Counted from the stretch's first letter, positions 26,217-35,121 are shown. The stretch is 36,210 nucleotides of DNA from JABWCQ01 sp964530625 (GCA_964530625.1 CAZHAK010000028.1:1-36210); one strand, 5' to 3'. Numbers and translations are program-made. Notes: generated by a model from the sequence alone, not told the origin.

Positions 26217-27621
26217 TCTCCTCTGGCATAAATTTGTCCTTCACTTCTTGAGCACGAACCGGCATTTCAATCGCGTAGCCCGTGCCGATGATGTGCGGAG
26301 TCACTTGAATAATCAAGTCTGTCTTGCGCGTGGAGGATGATTTATGACGGAATAGACTGCCAATAAAGGGAATGTCGCCTAAAAACGGGAAGCGATACTC
26401 TGATTGTGAAGATTCAACTCCCAATAGTCCGGCGATGACAACGGTTTCCCCATCCTTAATACGAATGGTTGTCTGTGACGTGCGGCGTTTCACCCACGGA
26501 AGCTGCGTGTCCGAAGACTCGAGAAACTGAAAAATAGAAGACAACTCAGGTTCAATGGTCGTTGTGATATAACCATCCGAGTTGATTTTCGGCGTCACAC
26601 GAAGCAAAACGCCGACGATCACTTGATCAATTTGGACCTGGCCGCCGACACCGCCGCTACGTGCGACATACGGAATCTCGTCCACAACTTGAATGGCTGC
26701 TTCTTTATTATTCAAAGTCGCGATTGATGTATTGGCTAAAACCTCCGCGCGACCTGTCTTGAGCAATGCGTCAATGGCTACTTCGAAGGCCGTCGCCTGC
26801 TTCGTCCAGTAACCTAACCGGCGAGTCTCCATCGGAAAGAACGGCATCTGCGCAGGCGTGCGGCCACGCACAGACGGGTCAAGGCCCGAAAGCGACGGTG
26901 CGCCTTCCGCGCTGACAGGGTTGCCATACTGATCCACCGGAGTTTCGGAAATCACCGTCTGGATAGAGGACAGCCTATTCCAGTCAATACCAAGTGCTTC
27001 CTCATTGTCCACAGCGACTTCAATCATTCGACACTCCAGAACGATCTGCAGGGGCGGAACGTCCACCTCCTGAATCACTCTCTGGATATCCGCGAGAACT
27101 TTTGGACTTGTCACGATTAACAGCTTGTTGCCCGTCGAGTCAATCGAAATACCCGCTTGCAAGTTGACCAGCATTTTGGCAACAGTGCTTGCGTCAGTAT
27201 ACTTTAAGTCAAGGACATATGAGTTCAAGCCGACTTGCTTTTCAAGCTGCTTTTCTGGTGCGACCAGGAACGATTTCCCCACGATTTCATAGGACAACCC
27301 CGCCGCGCGGACCACTAAGTTCATGGCCTGCTCGATGGGAGTGTCCTTCAAGTGGATCGAAATTCTTTCTTCCTGATTAACTTGCGGTCCCGTCACGATA
27401 TTGAAACCGCTTTCCGCCGCAAGAATTGAAAGTACCGACGGAAGAAACGCATCGTCGGCGTCAATCGTAACCAACCGCTGAAGCGCGTCGTCGCCTTGCG
27501 CATGAACGGGGGTCTGCGCAAGAAGCGTCAAGACCAGCGCGGTCGCCAAGAACCCGCCGCGCAACACGAACGAACCTATGGTTCGCTCCAGAGAATTACG
27601 GAGATGCATTGCCAGTTTCAA
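26197..27621 (-). CDS. pilQ: Type IV pilus secretin PilQ
   Basis: 474 residues, short for PilQ because the peptidoglycan-binding AMIN domains are absent. A Sec signal (about 18-42, ending VHAQ) precedes an STN domain (about 48-118; VTIDADDAFLPSVLSILAAE), one N1/KH-like domain (about 132-195; YVLDLKYTDASTVAKMLVNL) and the secretin barrel (about 200-455; GVLLRVTPKINSDGYI, KDGETVVIAGLLG, FPFLGDIPFIGSLFRHKSSS). It forms the outer-membrane gate for the pilus. The reading frame opens at TTG 27621 with AAAGGA upstream; ATG at codon 5 (27609) is the alternative. The stop lies 20 nt inside the SLBB gene. Confidence 0.95.
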   Translation of the reverse strand: MKLAMHLRNSLERTIGSFVLRGGFLATALVLTLLAQTPVHAQGDDALQRLVTIDADDAFLPSVLSILAAESGFNIVTGPQVNQEERISIHLKDTPIEQAMNLVVRAAGLSYEIVGKSFLVAPEKQLEKQVGLNSYVLDLKYTDASTVAKMLVNLQAGISIDSTGNKLLIVTSPKVLADIQRVIQEVDVPPLQIVLECRMIEVAVDNEEALGIDWNRLSSIQTVISETPVDQYGNPVSAEGAPSLSGLDPSVRGRTPAQMPFFPMETRRLGYWTKQATAFEVAIDALLKTGRAEVLANTSIATLNNKEAAIQVVDEIPYVARSGGVGGQVQIDQVIVGVLLRVTPKINSDGYITTTIEPELSSIFQFLESSDTQLPWVKRRTSQTTIRIKDGETVVIAGLLGVESSQSEYRFPFLGDIPFIGSLFRHKSSSTRKTDLIIQVTPHIIGTGYAIEMPVRAQEVKDKFMPEESGEGNE

Positions 27622-27686
27622 AAGCCTGTTCCTTTATCTCGGCTAAATTTGCTAATGATTTAATTTATTGTCCCCGCCTGCGAAAA

Positions 27687-28232
27687 CTAAAAGTTCTCGC
27701 CTCGGCCACCAACTGATGTGTTACCCTCCGAAAACTCACCTTCCGGAGCCGCTTCGTTAACTAAAACCAACCGCGATCCGCCCTTCGTCATTACCATTTC
27801 AGCGGCGCCGATTGAGGAAACTCGAAAACCGTTAAGCTCGTCTCCTACCCGGAGCACGTGAGAGCGCCCCATGAATTTTACAATTCCCGATGGAGTATCC
27901 CCAAGCACGGTGCAAGAAAGCCTCATGCGACCGCGCTGTTCCAAAGTCTCCCGCAAACCCAAACTCGCCAAAAATGAGCGAGACTGTATCGTCCGGGTCA
28001 AATCCAGAGGATCAATGGACACCACAGTCTCATAAGCGATACGATCATTAAGGTCCTTCTCGAGAGTATTCACGGTCTCCTCGAGCTGCTGGTCCGTACC
28101 CAGCACAATCGCCTTGTTGCGCATCACTTCGATACGCTGGGAAATCTCGTAGTTTTGCCACCCCATCCATAGCATTACCACTACGAGCAAGGTGATCAGA
28201 ATTCCCCATAAAACATTTAGTCGTTGCGACAT
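27687..28232 (-). CDS. PilP/GspC-like inner-membrane alignment protein
   Basis: 181 residues in the pilP position between pilO and pilQ. One N-terminal helix (LWGILITLLVVVMLWMGW, about 8-25), a coiled segment (about 28-70), then a beta domain (about 100-165: RMRLSCTVLGDTPSGIVKFM, HVLRVGDELNGFRVSSI, GGSRLVLVN) with the alternating pattern of the PilP/GspC homology region. Classical PilP is a lipoprotein; this one is instead anchored by a helix and has no lipobox, so it looks more like GspC. It probably bridges PilN/PilO to the secretin. Gap of 19 nt after pilO. Confidence 0.72.
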   Translation of the reverse strand: MSQRLNVLWGILITLLVVVMLWMGWQNYEISQRIEVMRNKAIVLGTDQQLEETVNTLEKDLNDRIAYETVVSIDPLDLTRTIQSRSFLASLGLRETLEQRGRMRLSCTVLGDTPSGIVKFMGRSHVLRVGDELNGFRVSSIGAAEMVMTKGGSRLVLVNEAAPEGEFSEGNTSVGGRGENF

Positions 28233-28251
28233 ATCTTGATGGCCTATCGGC

Positions 28252-28806
28252 TTATTTCTGCTTGATTAGAGTCAGCGTGGACAATTCTATCATCATGGGA
28301 CGTTTGTCGGTCAGTCCGTTCTTGGCCAAAGCTTGCACCTGTTTGACCTGACTCGACAATTCAAACTTGTCAACCGTCACCAAACGGTTGCTTTTCTCAA
28401 CGTCATTCAGGAAGTTCACTAAGGCCTTGTAGCTCGTGTACAGCTCCATATTGTATGGCGTCGCCAAATACGTACTGTAGTTTCTACGCCGGCCAGGTTC
28501 AATCGTCTTTAAATCAATGTTGTGGGCGCGCAAAATATCCGTGACCTGATTCATGAACGGCAACGACGCGTCTTCGGCAAGCGAATCGCGCTGTGACTGC
28601 GCAAGGTTCCCTTCAATCAAGCGCGTCACCTGCTTAAGTTCACTCGCGATAATTTGCGCGGCGATCAGCTTCTCATTTTCAACTCGGATTTCTTCGTCCA
28701 AACTACGAACTATGCCCGGCTTGGGCTTATAGACCATCTTCAGGTAGTAATAGAATCCACCCGTGGCGACGATCAATAAAATTAATGCGGCAATTGCTTT
28801 TCTCAT
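28252..28806 (-). CDS. pilO: Type IV pilus alignment protein PilO
   Basis: 184 residues with one N-terminal helix (AIAALILLIVATGGFYYYLK), a coiled-coil stretch (about 38-75) and a ferredoxin-like C-terminal domain (YNMELYTSYKALVNFLNDVE, followed by LVTVDKFEL). The pattern and its place after pilN match PilO, which pairs with PilN in the inner membrane. The start has GGGGGAG two nt before the ATG; the gap to pilN is 8 nt. Confidence 0.9.
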   Translation of the reverse strand: MRKAIAALILLIVATGGFYYYLKMVYKPKPGIVRSLDEEIRVENEKLIAAQIIASELKQVTRLIEGNLAQSQRDSLAEDASLPFMNQVTDILRAHNIDLKTIEPGRRRNYSTYLATPYNMELYTSYKALVNFLNDVEKSNRLVTVDKFELSSQVKQVQALAKNGLTDKRPMMIELSTLTLIKQK

Positions 28807-28814
28807 ATCTCCCC

Positions 28815-29438
28815 CTATGATCCTTGCACGATGGTGCGAGACGCCGGACGGTTTCGTTTACCGCGATCAGGATCACGCGTGATACACTCCACAGAGAACA
28901 TCAATGCGTCCTGTTCTTCAACTACTTTGCGAAGAGACTTGTCGAACTTGACTTCGTACATCCCCTGACGAAAATCAGGCGTCGTCTTCAGCAAGTCCAC
29001 AAAGCGCGAAATGATGTCGAATTCCTTTTCTGAGGAATCCACTTTCGCGATACAGTGAAGAAAGAAGCGGTTGTTCGCAAGCTCCAGTCCCGTGATAGAC
29101 ATCCCGGTCGGAAGCACATCCGCAAGAACTTCGAGACGGCGTGCCCACAAAAAGCGTTCTGTCTCCAAATTCGCCAATGCCATAACATCGTCCTTTGAGA
29201 CGTTCGTGCCTTCCCGCTTCAAACTGTCCAACTCATATTTGATCCGGGCCAGTTTGTCGCGTCGACTCTTGATTACGTCGTCAAACGCTTGATTCTGAGC
29301 CCATGTTATGCCGCCCAAGACGACAAACACCAGAGCCATCAAGGACAGAAGCAAAAAGCTCCGTCGCTCTTGTCGGCGATGGCGCAGGACGAGTTCACCT
29401 TCGCCCTTGTTCAGATTAATTGTAAATATTCTTACCAT
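28815..29438 (-). CDS. pilN: Type IV pilus alignment protein PilN
   Basis: 207 residues. The N-terminus (MVRIFTINLNKGEGEL) corresponds to the PilN segment that docks into PilM (usual form INLLP). It is followed by a helix (SFLLLSLMALVFVVLGGITW), a coiled coil (about 55-90) and a periplasmic domain with MSITGLELANNRFFLHCIAK, like the fimbrial-assembly family. Basic C-terminal tail. Gap of 31 nt after pilM. Confidence 0.9.
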   Translation of the reverse strand: MVRIFTINLNKGEGELVLRHRRQERRSFLLLSLMALVFVVLGGITWAQNQAFDDVIKSRRDKLARIKYELDSLKREGTNVSKDDVMALANLETERFLWARRLEVLADVLPTGMSITGLELANNRFFLHCIAKVDSSEKEFDIISRFVDLLKTTPDFRQGMYEVKFDKSLRKVVEEQDALMFSVECITRDPDRGKRNRPASRTIVQGS

Positions 29439-29469
29439 TTGCCTTGGTCAATTGCCTTGCGGCGGATGT

Positions 29470-30558
29470 TTAGTAAATCGCCTGTGCGCGGAGGGCCAAT
29501 CCTACTGCTGCTGAATACTGCGGACTATTCTTTACGTCTGCCGTGCCTTCCAGAATGCTGAACGGATCGTAGGCTTCCACAGGAACAGAGAACTTCGCGG
29601 AAATGAAGTCGCAAAGCTCTTGCGAGGCAGCAGTTCCCCCGAATAGAACAAATTTCATCACGCCGCTTTGGCCAGTTTCTTTAACATAGTAACGGATTGA
29701 ACGATTGATCTCGTCGTACAGCTTATCAATCGGAGCCTTGTCCGAAAGTGCAAGGCTGCCTGCCATAGTTTCCGCTCCGCCAGAGGCCATCGGCTTCAGA
29801 TCTTTCGCGGTCAACCCCTGTCGTTGCTTGATCTGTTCCGCTTCCGCAAACGTGCAATTTAACTTGTTCATGATGTCTTCGGTGAAGCTCCACCCTGCAA
29901 CAGGCAAATCACGGCTGAAATACATGTCCTTGCGGCCAAGAATGACAAGATTTGTGCGGCGAGCGCCGATATTCAGGAAACAGACCACACCGTCATCCGG
30001 CAATTCCTGACGCGCGATATAAGAATTTACGCAGGACAGCGGCTCCAAATCCACCACGCCCGGCTTCAAATCCATCTCGTGCAGGATATCCAAATGCGCA
30101 TCAAGTGTCCGCTTCGTCGTCACTGCCAGCAACACCCGCACTTTGTCCGCTTCACGCGTATCGTCGCCCAATATCTGATAGTCCACAATCAGCTCAGAAC
30201 CGTCGAGCGGCAAGTGCTTGCGGCCTTCTTGATTCAGCGCGCTCACCATTTCGTCGTCCGGCATAGCCAGAGACCGAATTTCTTTGGTTGCCATGTTTAG
30301 ACCGGACAAGCAAGATCCAAGATGAGCCACGCGGCTCGGTTTGATACCTGCCTCGCGGAACATGTCCAGCACGAGCGGAACGACGGTGCCCTTCTTGGGA
30401 CCGTCAAGATCATAGCGCTCGTTATGAGCGCTGTAAATATCACGACTCCAGGCGCCAATCACACGGCTCCTGTCGCCATGCTTCTCAGTCACGATCAGCT
30501 TGATCGCGTGGGAGCCGATATCTAAGCCCACACGAACATTTGATTTTAATCCAAACAC
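29470..30558 (-). CDS. pilM: Type IV pilus actin-like ATPase PilM
   Basis: 362 residues, an actin/FtsA-like cytoplasmic protein. Phosphate-1 loop VGLDIGSHAIKLIVTEK (11-27), phosphate-2 region CFLNIGARRTNLVI, and adenosine loop KFVLFGGTAASQELCDFI are visible. PilM binds the PilN tail and links the inner-membrane complex to the motors. The start is GTG at 30558 with GGAG 5 nt upstream. It opens the pilM-N-O-P-like-Q run. Confidence 0.94.
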   Translation of the reverse strand: MFGLKSNVRVGLDIGSHAIKLIVTEKHGDRSRVIGAWSRDIYSAHNERYDLDGPKKGTVVPLVLDMFREAGIKPSRVAHLGSCLSGLNMATKEIRSLAMPDDEMVSALNQEGRKHLPLDGSELIVDYQILGDDTREADKVRVLLAVTTKRTLDAHLDILHEMDLKPGVVDLEPLSCVNSYIARQELPDDGVVCFLNIGARRTNLVILGRKDMYFSRDLPVAGWSFTEDIMNKLNCTFAEAEQIKQRQGLTAKDLKPMASGGAETMAGSLALSDKAPIDKLYDEINRSIRYYVKETGQSGVMKFVLFGGTAASQELCDFISAKFSVPVEAYDPFSILEGTADVKNSPQYSAAVGLALRAQAIY

Positions 30559-30668
30559 GGGATCTCCAAAGAGAGAGAGGAAATCTGAAAGGTTTCTGCT
30601 CTAAGTTGTCGGGCAATGCAGCGGCAGGTCAAAACGAGGAAGGAAAGGCCGCGGCGCGGATTTAATCG

Positions 30669-30695
30669 GCTTGCGGGCAAGATTCGCCCGCAAGC
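30669..30695 (-). terminator. Stem-loop between the PilX-like gene and pilM
   Basis: Perfect 10-bp stem (GCTTGCGGGC/GCCCGCAAGC) with a 7-nt loop, about 90 nt after the stop of the 503-residue gene and 110 nt before pilM. No U-run. The rest of this 227-nt gap has a short CTAA-rich patch near 30768-30781 but no recognised promoter. Confidence 0.5.
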
Positions 30696-30785
30696 ACGAT
30701 AAAAGGAATTCTGAGGGAACGAGCGATCAAAAAAATCGCCCACAATGCGAATCAAAGGACTCGCGCTAACTAACTAGCTAACCAA

Positions 30786-32297
30786 TTAATTGTATCTGAC
30801 TCTAAGGGGATCCGGTCGGGCGTGAACACTTACCGGATCTTCAGAGGCCTGGCCCCACTGCACGATATCATAGAACACTCGTCCGTCCGCATCAGTAGCG
30901 CCCAAGAAACAGGGCGGGCGCTCCCGCTTGAATCGATTGTCATAATGATAAACTTTGTTGTAGCCCGTACCGCCTCCATTTGAACGATGCACGTAACCGC
31001 GGTGCCACTGGGTCACAGAACCTGTCAACACGATGTTGCCGCGCTCGTCGGGCAGGACAGGACTATTGTACGGGTCACCAACGTCATTCATCTGATGAAA
31101 CTGGAAGCTGCCTCGCAGAGCAACTAAAGCCGCCGTGATAACGATGTGGCACCTCGCGTGATTTGTGTAGTTACCCGCACACCCCTCGCGGCCGTTCGCC
31201 ATCGTGTTGTCAATATATATCCAGCGTTCGCTGACAATCCCGATCATGCTGGAGCTATTTACAGGCAAAGCGCCGGTCGTGCGGTTCGTGCCAATCAGCA
31301 TCACGTCGTCAACCAGCCAGATATCCTGCGAACAGCCAATTGTTAGCTTGCAATTCTCCGCAGCCATCTGGCCCTTTACTTCAAGTCGGCCATCCACAAA
31401 CACACAGGCATACGGCGCACAGTTTACCGGAATATAAGGGGTGTTGAGCGAATCAAAGTCTGTACCCTCTTCCCAATGGTAGAATCTCGCTTGCGTTCCT
31501 TCGATGTGACAGCGCCACTCTTCGCCAATGGCCGTTAAGGTGTGTGTGGCGCCTTGCCGAATCGGATCCGCTAATTCTGGAAGCAGTACCTCCGGCTGGT
31601 CGAACTTCGGTGGTCCGCCTAAGAATTGGCCGGCTGGATTAGGTGATCCTGGACGAAAGCTCGGCTTCGTGGTCGACACAATATCATAAAACACGGGCAG
31701 ACCACCGACATTCTGGGTTGCAATCCAATCATTTGAATGGACGCGTCCCCATAAGGTGTCACGACCAAAGAATCGAACTACGTCACCCGGGAAGGTTAGC
31801 GAAGTCTCTTCATTCGTCAAATACATGTAGTCAACGAAACTTCGTATCTGCAAGTACAAGATGGCTTTGCGAATAACCTTCTTGTCAACGTTCTCATTGT
31901 ACGGAACTGTGACTTTGCCAATCGAAGTTATCACAAACTTCTGACTAAAACTGAAGTTGTCACTCTCGCCTTGGACGCCTGTCAGCGGCCTTACCGTGAC
32001 GTTTTCGTAGCTGCCGACGTCAGCGACGTCGCCGTTGCCCAGGGCGATTTCTGAGTTGGGCAATAGCCCCGCCTGCTGAGCGCTCAGCCAGGGCAGGCCC
32101 TTTTCTACGATTCCAGCCTGCGCACAGTAATACGCTTGCATCGCTGCTTGCGCGTGTGATCCCTGGAGATTCTCATCCGTTGCCCACTGCATGAACGCAA
32201 CGCCCGTTCCAAGCAGCGCTGCAATCAGCGCCATCATGGCGATTAGGACAAGGCCACTGTCGTGGCGAGGTGCGTTGGGTTGTGAGGTCCTGTTCAT
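30786..32297 (-). CDS. Large PilX-like minor pilin / pilus assembly protein
   Basis: 503 residues. A short basic leader ends RHDSG, then a pilin-type hydrophobic helix LVLIAMMALIAALLGTGVAF with an amphipathic continuation (ENLQGSHAQAAMQAYYCAQA), as in PilX/GspK-type proteins. Position 5 of the mature form would be Ala instead of the usual Glu. The large C-terminal part contains TLWGRVHSNDWIATQN, GRLEVKGQMAAENCKLTIG and many Tyr and Trp; I do not recognise a fold, though a resemblance to FCB proteins of unknown function (perhaps DUF4900-type) is possible. Like GspK it could cap the pilus tip. It is the third minor-pilin-like gene after pilT. Confidence 0.72.
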   Translation of the reverse strand: MNRTSQPNAPRHDSGLVLIAMMALIAALLGTGVAFMQWATDENLQGSHAQAAMQAYYCAQAGIVEKGLPWLSAQQAGLLPNSEIALGNGDVADVGSYENVTVRPLTGVQGESDNFSFSQKFVITSIGKVTVPYNENVDKKVIRKAILYLQIRSFVDYMYLTNEETSLTFPGDVVRFFGRDTLWGRVHSNDWIATQNVGGLPVFYDIVSTTKPSFRPGSPNPAGQFLGGPPKFDQPEVLLPELADPIRQGATHTLTAIGEEWRCHIEGTQARFYHWEEGTDFDSLNTPYIPVNCAPYACVFVDGRLEVKGQMAAENCKLTIGCSQDIWLVDDVMLIGTNRTTGALPVNSSSMIGIVSERWIYIDNTMANGREGCAGNYTNHARCHIVITAALVALRGSFQFHQMNDVGDPYNSPVLPDERGNIVLTGSVTQWHRGYVHRSNGGGTGYNKVYHYDNRFKRERPPCFLGATDADGRVFYDIVQWGQASEDPVSVHARPDPLRVRYN

Positions 32298-32473
32298 GAT
32301 CCGTTCCCTGTTGATCTGTGAAGGACTAAGTTGTCATTCGGAAAGCCCGACAGCCACTTTGGCAAAGCTCCCGCTCCCTGACTTCAAGTGAAGTTAGGAA
32401 GCAGAACCTCTTGCCGGCTTTCGGTCCAACCGCGTGACTTATCCGCTTCACGTCATCAACAAGTAAAATTGGG

Positions 32474-32506
32474 CAGGCGCCGCGCCGCGTTCCGGCGCGG
32501 CGCCTG
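32474..32506 (-). terminator. Very stable GC stem-loop after a minor pilin gene
   Basis: A 14-bp perfect stem (CAGGCGCCGCGCCG and its complement) closed by the 5-nt loop CGTTC. It starts 46 nt after the stop of the 280-residue gene. No U-tract. It is the main feature of the 255-nt gap before the next gene; no promoter stood out there. Confidence 0.5.
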
Positions 32507-32552
32507 GACACTGAAATCGACTAAGAAAGATCGATCAACTGCAAAAGAACTG

Positions 32553-33395
32553 TTATCCGTACGGGCGCCCTTGTACAAACTCTTTGTAAAAAGGATTGTC
32601 ACTAATGGCTTTGCCGTAGTTCGCCGGCGATACCGTAGTTTCATAAATCCGCTCCCGCACATAGTCGTTGCCAAACAGACTAAAGCTGGCCGTGGATCGA
32701 TACCTGTACTGCATCACAATTTTCACCTTGATCGCGGACATGATGAAGGTCTCAGGATCATCTTCTAAGTTTGCGTAAGGATCCACCAAGAACGGAAAGT
32801 CAATTGACAACTCCGTCATACGCATACGATCTCTATGATCAAAGGCGGCCAGTTCTGTCCGGCCATTAGTCACTTGGCGACCTCGCCAAACCCATTGAGC
32901 GGCTGCGGTGTTCGCCCATTTGGGCTGCGTATTGTTGATCAGAATTCCGCGATCCGGATGGTGACTTAGAATGACGAAGCCGCCATACGTTACGTGCCCG
33001 AAAGCATACTGAGTCTGGGTGAAGTAACCGTCGGTTCCATGGGCGAACCCGCCATTCGCAGTGTTCCGATTGTCCAGCCCGCCATGCTCGTTTATCTGTT
33101 CTCCGATGCCAATCTTCCAGCGCGAATTAACGCCGGAGTTGATCGGGAGGGCGCCCATTGAAAACTCGAGAAGATTGACAATTTCCACCATCGCCGTCTG
33201 TGCATACTGGTCCATCTGCCGCTCAGCGTTGGCGACGCGCCATTGCGCGGAAAAATCATGATAAGCAGCCCAGCCCCCTAAAAGTGCGGCACCAGCGACA
33301 AACGCCGAAACCATCTGCGAAACCATCGTGAATCCCGACGACCGTCTCAGATTCAGTAGTCCTGCTTTGCGGAGGACATTTAAGAATTTCTTCAT
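32553..33395 (-). CDS. Divergent minor pilin-like protein
   Basis: 280 residues. A 21-residue leader ends RRSSG, and the mature form would start FTMVSQMVSAFVAGAALLGG, a prepilin-like helix in which Glu5 is replaced by Ser. The globular region is rich in Gly, Asn and aromatic residues (GYFTQTQYAFGHVTYGG). A strong site (AAGGAGG, 6 nt before the ATG) marks the start. It begins 11 nt after the preceding small pilin-like gene. A PilW-like role in priming or capping pili is possible but not shown. Confidence 0.68.
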   Translation of the reverse strand: MKKFLNVLRKAGLLNLRRSSGFTMVSQMVSAFVAGAALLGGWAAYHDFSAQWRVANAERQMDQYAQTAMVEIVNLLEFSMGALPINSGVNSRWKIGIGEQINEHGGLDNRNTANGGFAHGTDGYFTQTQYAFGHVTYGGFVILSHHPDRGILINNTQPKWANTAAAQWVWRGRQVTNGRTELAAFDHRDRMRMTELSIDFPFLVDPYANLEDDPETFIMSAIKVKIVMQYRYRSTASFSLFGNDYVRERIYETTVSPANYGKAISDNPFYKEFVQGRPYG

Positions 33396-33406
33396 AGCAT
33401 GCCTCC

Positions 33407-33913
33407 TTAACGCGGTGTAATAAAGTAGGAAACTAACTTGATGCGCTTGCTCGGGCCGACCGTTTCGCGCTCCTCACCCAGTTCGTACCCTGCGATGATT
33501 GGCTCTACCCACTCCGCATACCCAGTTATCCGATAATAATCGGGGTTATAGCTGGTCAAGGGATCGTCAAAATACGCAATGGGTTCGCGCCACACTATCC
33601 CAGCCGTCTGGACCATCCGCCCGTCTCTGTCGAAATCGGACTCAAGCTCAAAAACCTTTTGCTGGCGCTGTGTTACCCAATTCAGATTCTGAGGATATGA
33701 CGTAGAGAACGCCATCCGAGCGTTTTCCTCTTCTATGTAGCCACGAAGCTGATAGAGAGCCGTCTTGTAGTGTTCCTGATGAATTAGGGCTTGCCGCCCG
33801 TACAGGAGGGAATAGGAGGTTCCAATCGCGGCGATGGCTACGATCGTCATGCTGATGGCGATCGAGTAAAGATCGGCTGCTCCGCGCTCGAATCTACGAA
33901 TGCGTTTGCTCAT
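33407..33913 (-). CDS. Small minor pilin-like protein
   Basis: 168 residues from the ATG at 33913, preferred because GAGG lies 6 nt upstream and it leaves an 11-residue leader (MSKRIRRFERG). The frame is open to a TTG at 33946. The following helix ADLYSIAISMTIVAIAAIGT is pilin-like, but the residues after the putative Gly cleavage site (AADLY) are not canonical and lack Glu5. The rest includes a probable amphipathic helix (YKTALYQLRGYIEEENARMA). It lies between pilT and the other minor pilins. Processing by PilD is inferred. Confidence 0.6.
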   Translation of the reverse strand: MSKRIRRFERGAADLYSIAISMTIVAIAAIGTSYSLLYGRQALIHQEHYKTALYQLRGYIEEENARMAFSTSYPQNLNWVTQRQQKVFELESDFDRDGRMVQTAGIVWREPIAYFDDPLTSYNPDYYRITGYAEWVEPIIAGYELGEERETVGPSKRIKLVSYFITPR

Positions 33914-33963
33914 GTTCGGCCTCATTGATTTGTTCCAGTGGTTCAAGCCCCACTCCCCGGAAT

Positions 33964-35049
33964 TTACTCCGAGAGGTTAACCTCGAACAACTTGGAATTC
34001 TCGGCCACGTGAGCCGCGGTTTCGCGGCTGATCAAGCCTTTGTGCATTAAACGCATCAAGTCCTGATCTATGCTTTGCATACCCGATTTTCCGCCCGACT
34101 GGATTACAGAGGGAATTTGATAAATCTTGTCTTCGCGAATAAGGTTTCGGACCGCAGTCGTTGCCACCATGATCTCGGAGGCAACCACACGGCCTGACCC
34201 GTCCTTCTTAGGCAGCAGTTTTTGTGCCACAACAGCCTCTAAAGACTCCGCCAACATAGAGCGAACCTGAGTCTTTTGCGCCGCAGGGAAAATATCAATA
34301 ATACGGTCAATAGTCTTGGCTGCGCTCGACGTGTGCAAGGTGGCGAACACCAAGTGACCCGTCTCAGCAGCCGTCAAGGCCAGAGAAATCGTTTCCAAAT
34401 CGCGCATTTCGCCAACCAGAATCACGTCCGGGTCTTCGCGAAGCGCGGCGCGCAGAGCGTTGGCGAAACTATGTGTGTTCGCACCCAGCTCGCGTTGGTT
34501 CACCATACAATTCTTCGAATCATGGAAGAATTCAACCGGATCCTCGATCGTGATGATATGGAGTTCTTTATACTCATTGATCCAATCCACCATCGTCGCC
34601 AGAGTTGTCGTCTTGCCCGAGCCGGTCGGACCGGTCAAGAGCACCAAACCGCGATCCTTGTCCGCAAGGTCGCGCATCACCTCCGGTAAACCCAATTCCT
34701 CAAACGTCCGGATTTCCGCCGGAATCGTACGGAATACCGCGCCGTAACCGTTAATCTGCTGAAATACGTTAACACGAAAGCGAGCAATGTCTTCGAGCTT
34801 GGCTGAAAAGTCGATTTCCTTCATTTCAAGGAAGCGCTCCATTTGCTCGCGGGTTAAGACCTGCTGTACAATATTCTCGAGGGTCGCATGTACCATCTTG
34901 GGCAAGTTCAACTTGCGCATACGCCCGTGAACACGGATCATCGGAATGGATTCGCTGGACAAGTGCAAGTCGGATGCGCCCTGATCCACGGCAAACCGAA
35001 GCAGTTCAAAGATGTTAATATGTGTTGCCGTTGCTGCTGCTACCGACAC
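33964..35049 (-). CDS. pilT: Type IV pilus retraction ATPase PilT
   Basis: 361 residues, typical of PilT. The N-terminal PAS-like domain (GASDLHLSSESIPMIRVHG) is followed by Walker A GPTGSGKT (140-147), Asp box IITIEDPVEF, Walker B VILVGEMRDLE and His box AAETGHLVFATLHTSSA. The retraction motif appears as VRNLIRE, close to the usual AIRNLIRE. PilT depolymerises pili for twitching and DNA uptake. The start is GTG at 35049 with GAGGAA 5 nt upstream. It follows pilA after a stem-loop. Confidence 0.97.
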   Translation of the reverse strand: MSVAAATATHINIFELLRFAVDQGASDLHLSSESIPMIRVHGRMRKLNLPKMVHATLENIVQQVLTREQMERFLEMKEIDFSAKLEDIARFRVNVFQQINGYGAVFRTIPAEIRTFEELGLPEVMRDLADKDRGLVLLTGPTGSGKTTTLATMVDWINEYKELHIITIEDPVEFFHDSKNCMVNQRELGANTHSFANALRAALREDPDVILVGEMRDLETISLALTAAETGHLVFATLHTSSAAKTIDRIIDIFPAAQKTQVRSMLAESLEAVVAQKLLPKKDGSGRVVASEIMVATTAVRNLIREDKIYQIPSVIQSGGKSGMQSIDQDLMRLMHKGLISRETAAHVAENSKLFEVNLSE

Positions 35050-35121
35050 GTTCGTTCCTCGCTTCCTGAACCCTGTTTAGCCTGTGCTACCCCGAAAAAA
35101 AGCTCCCGTCAAAACAACTGC

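Noticed and set aside
30723..30739. Hairpin GCGAT/ATCGC with a poly-T loop as a terminator
   Set aside because: The T residues are in the loop, not after the stem, so it does not fit an intrinsic terminator.
30765..30790. CTAA-type tandem repeat next to the 503-residue gene
   Set aside because: Only about three imperfect units; probably chance low complexity.
32326..32511. 61-codon minus-strand frame between two minor pilin genes
   Set aside because: Begins inside the 14-bp GC stem-loop and has no coding character.
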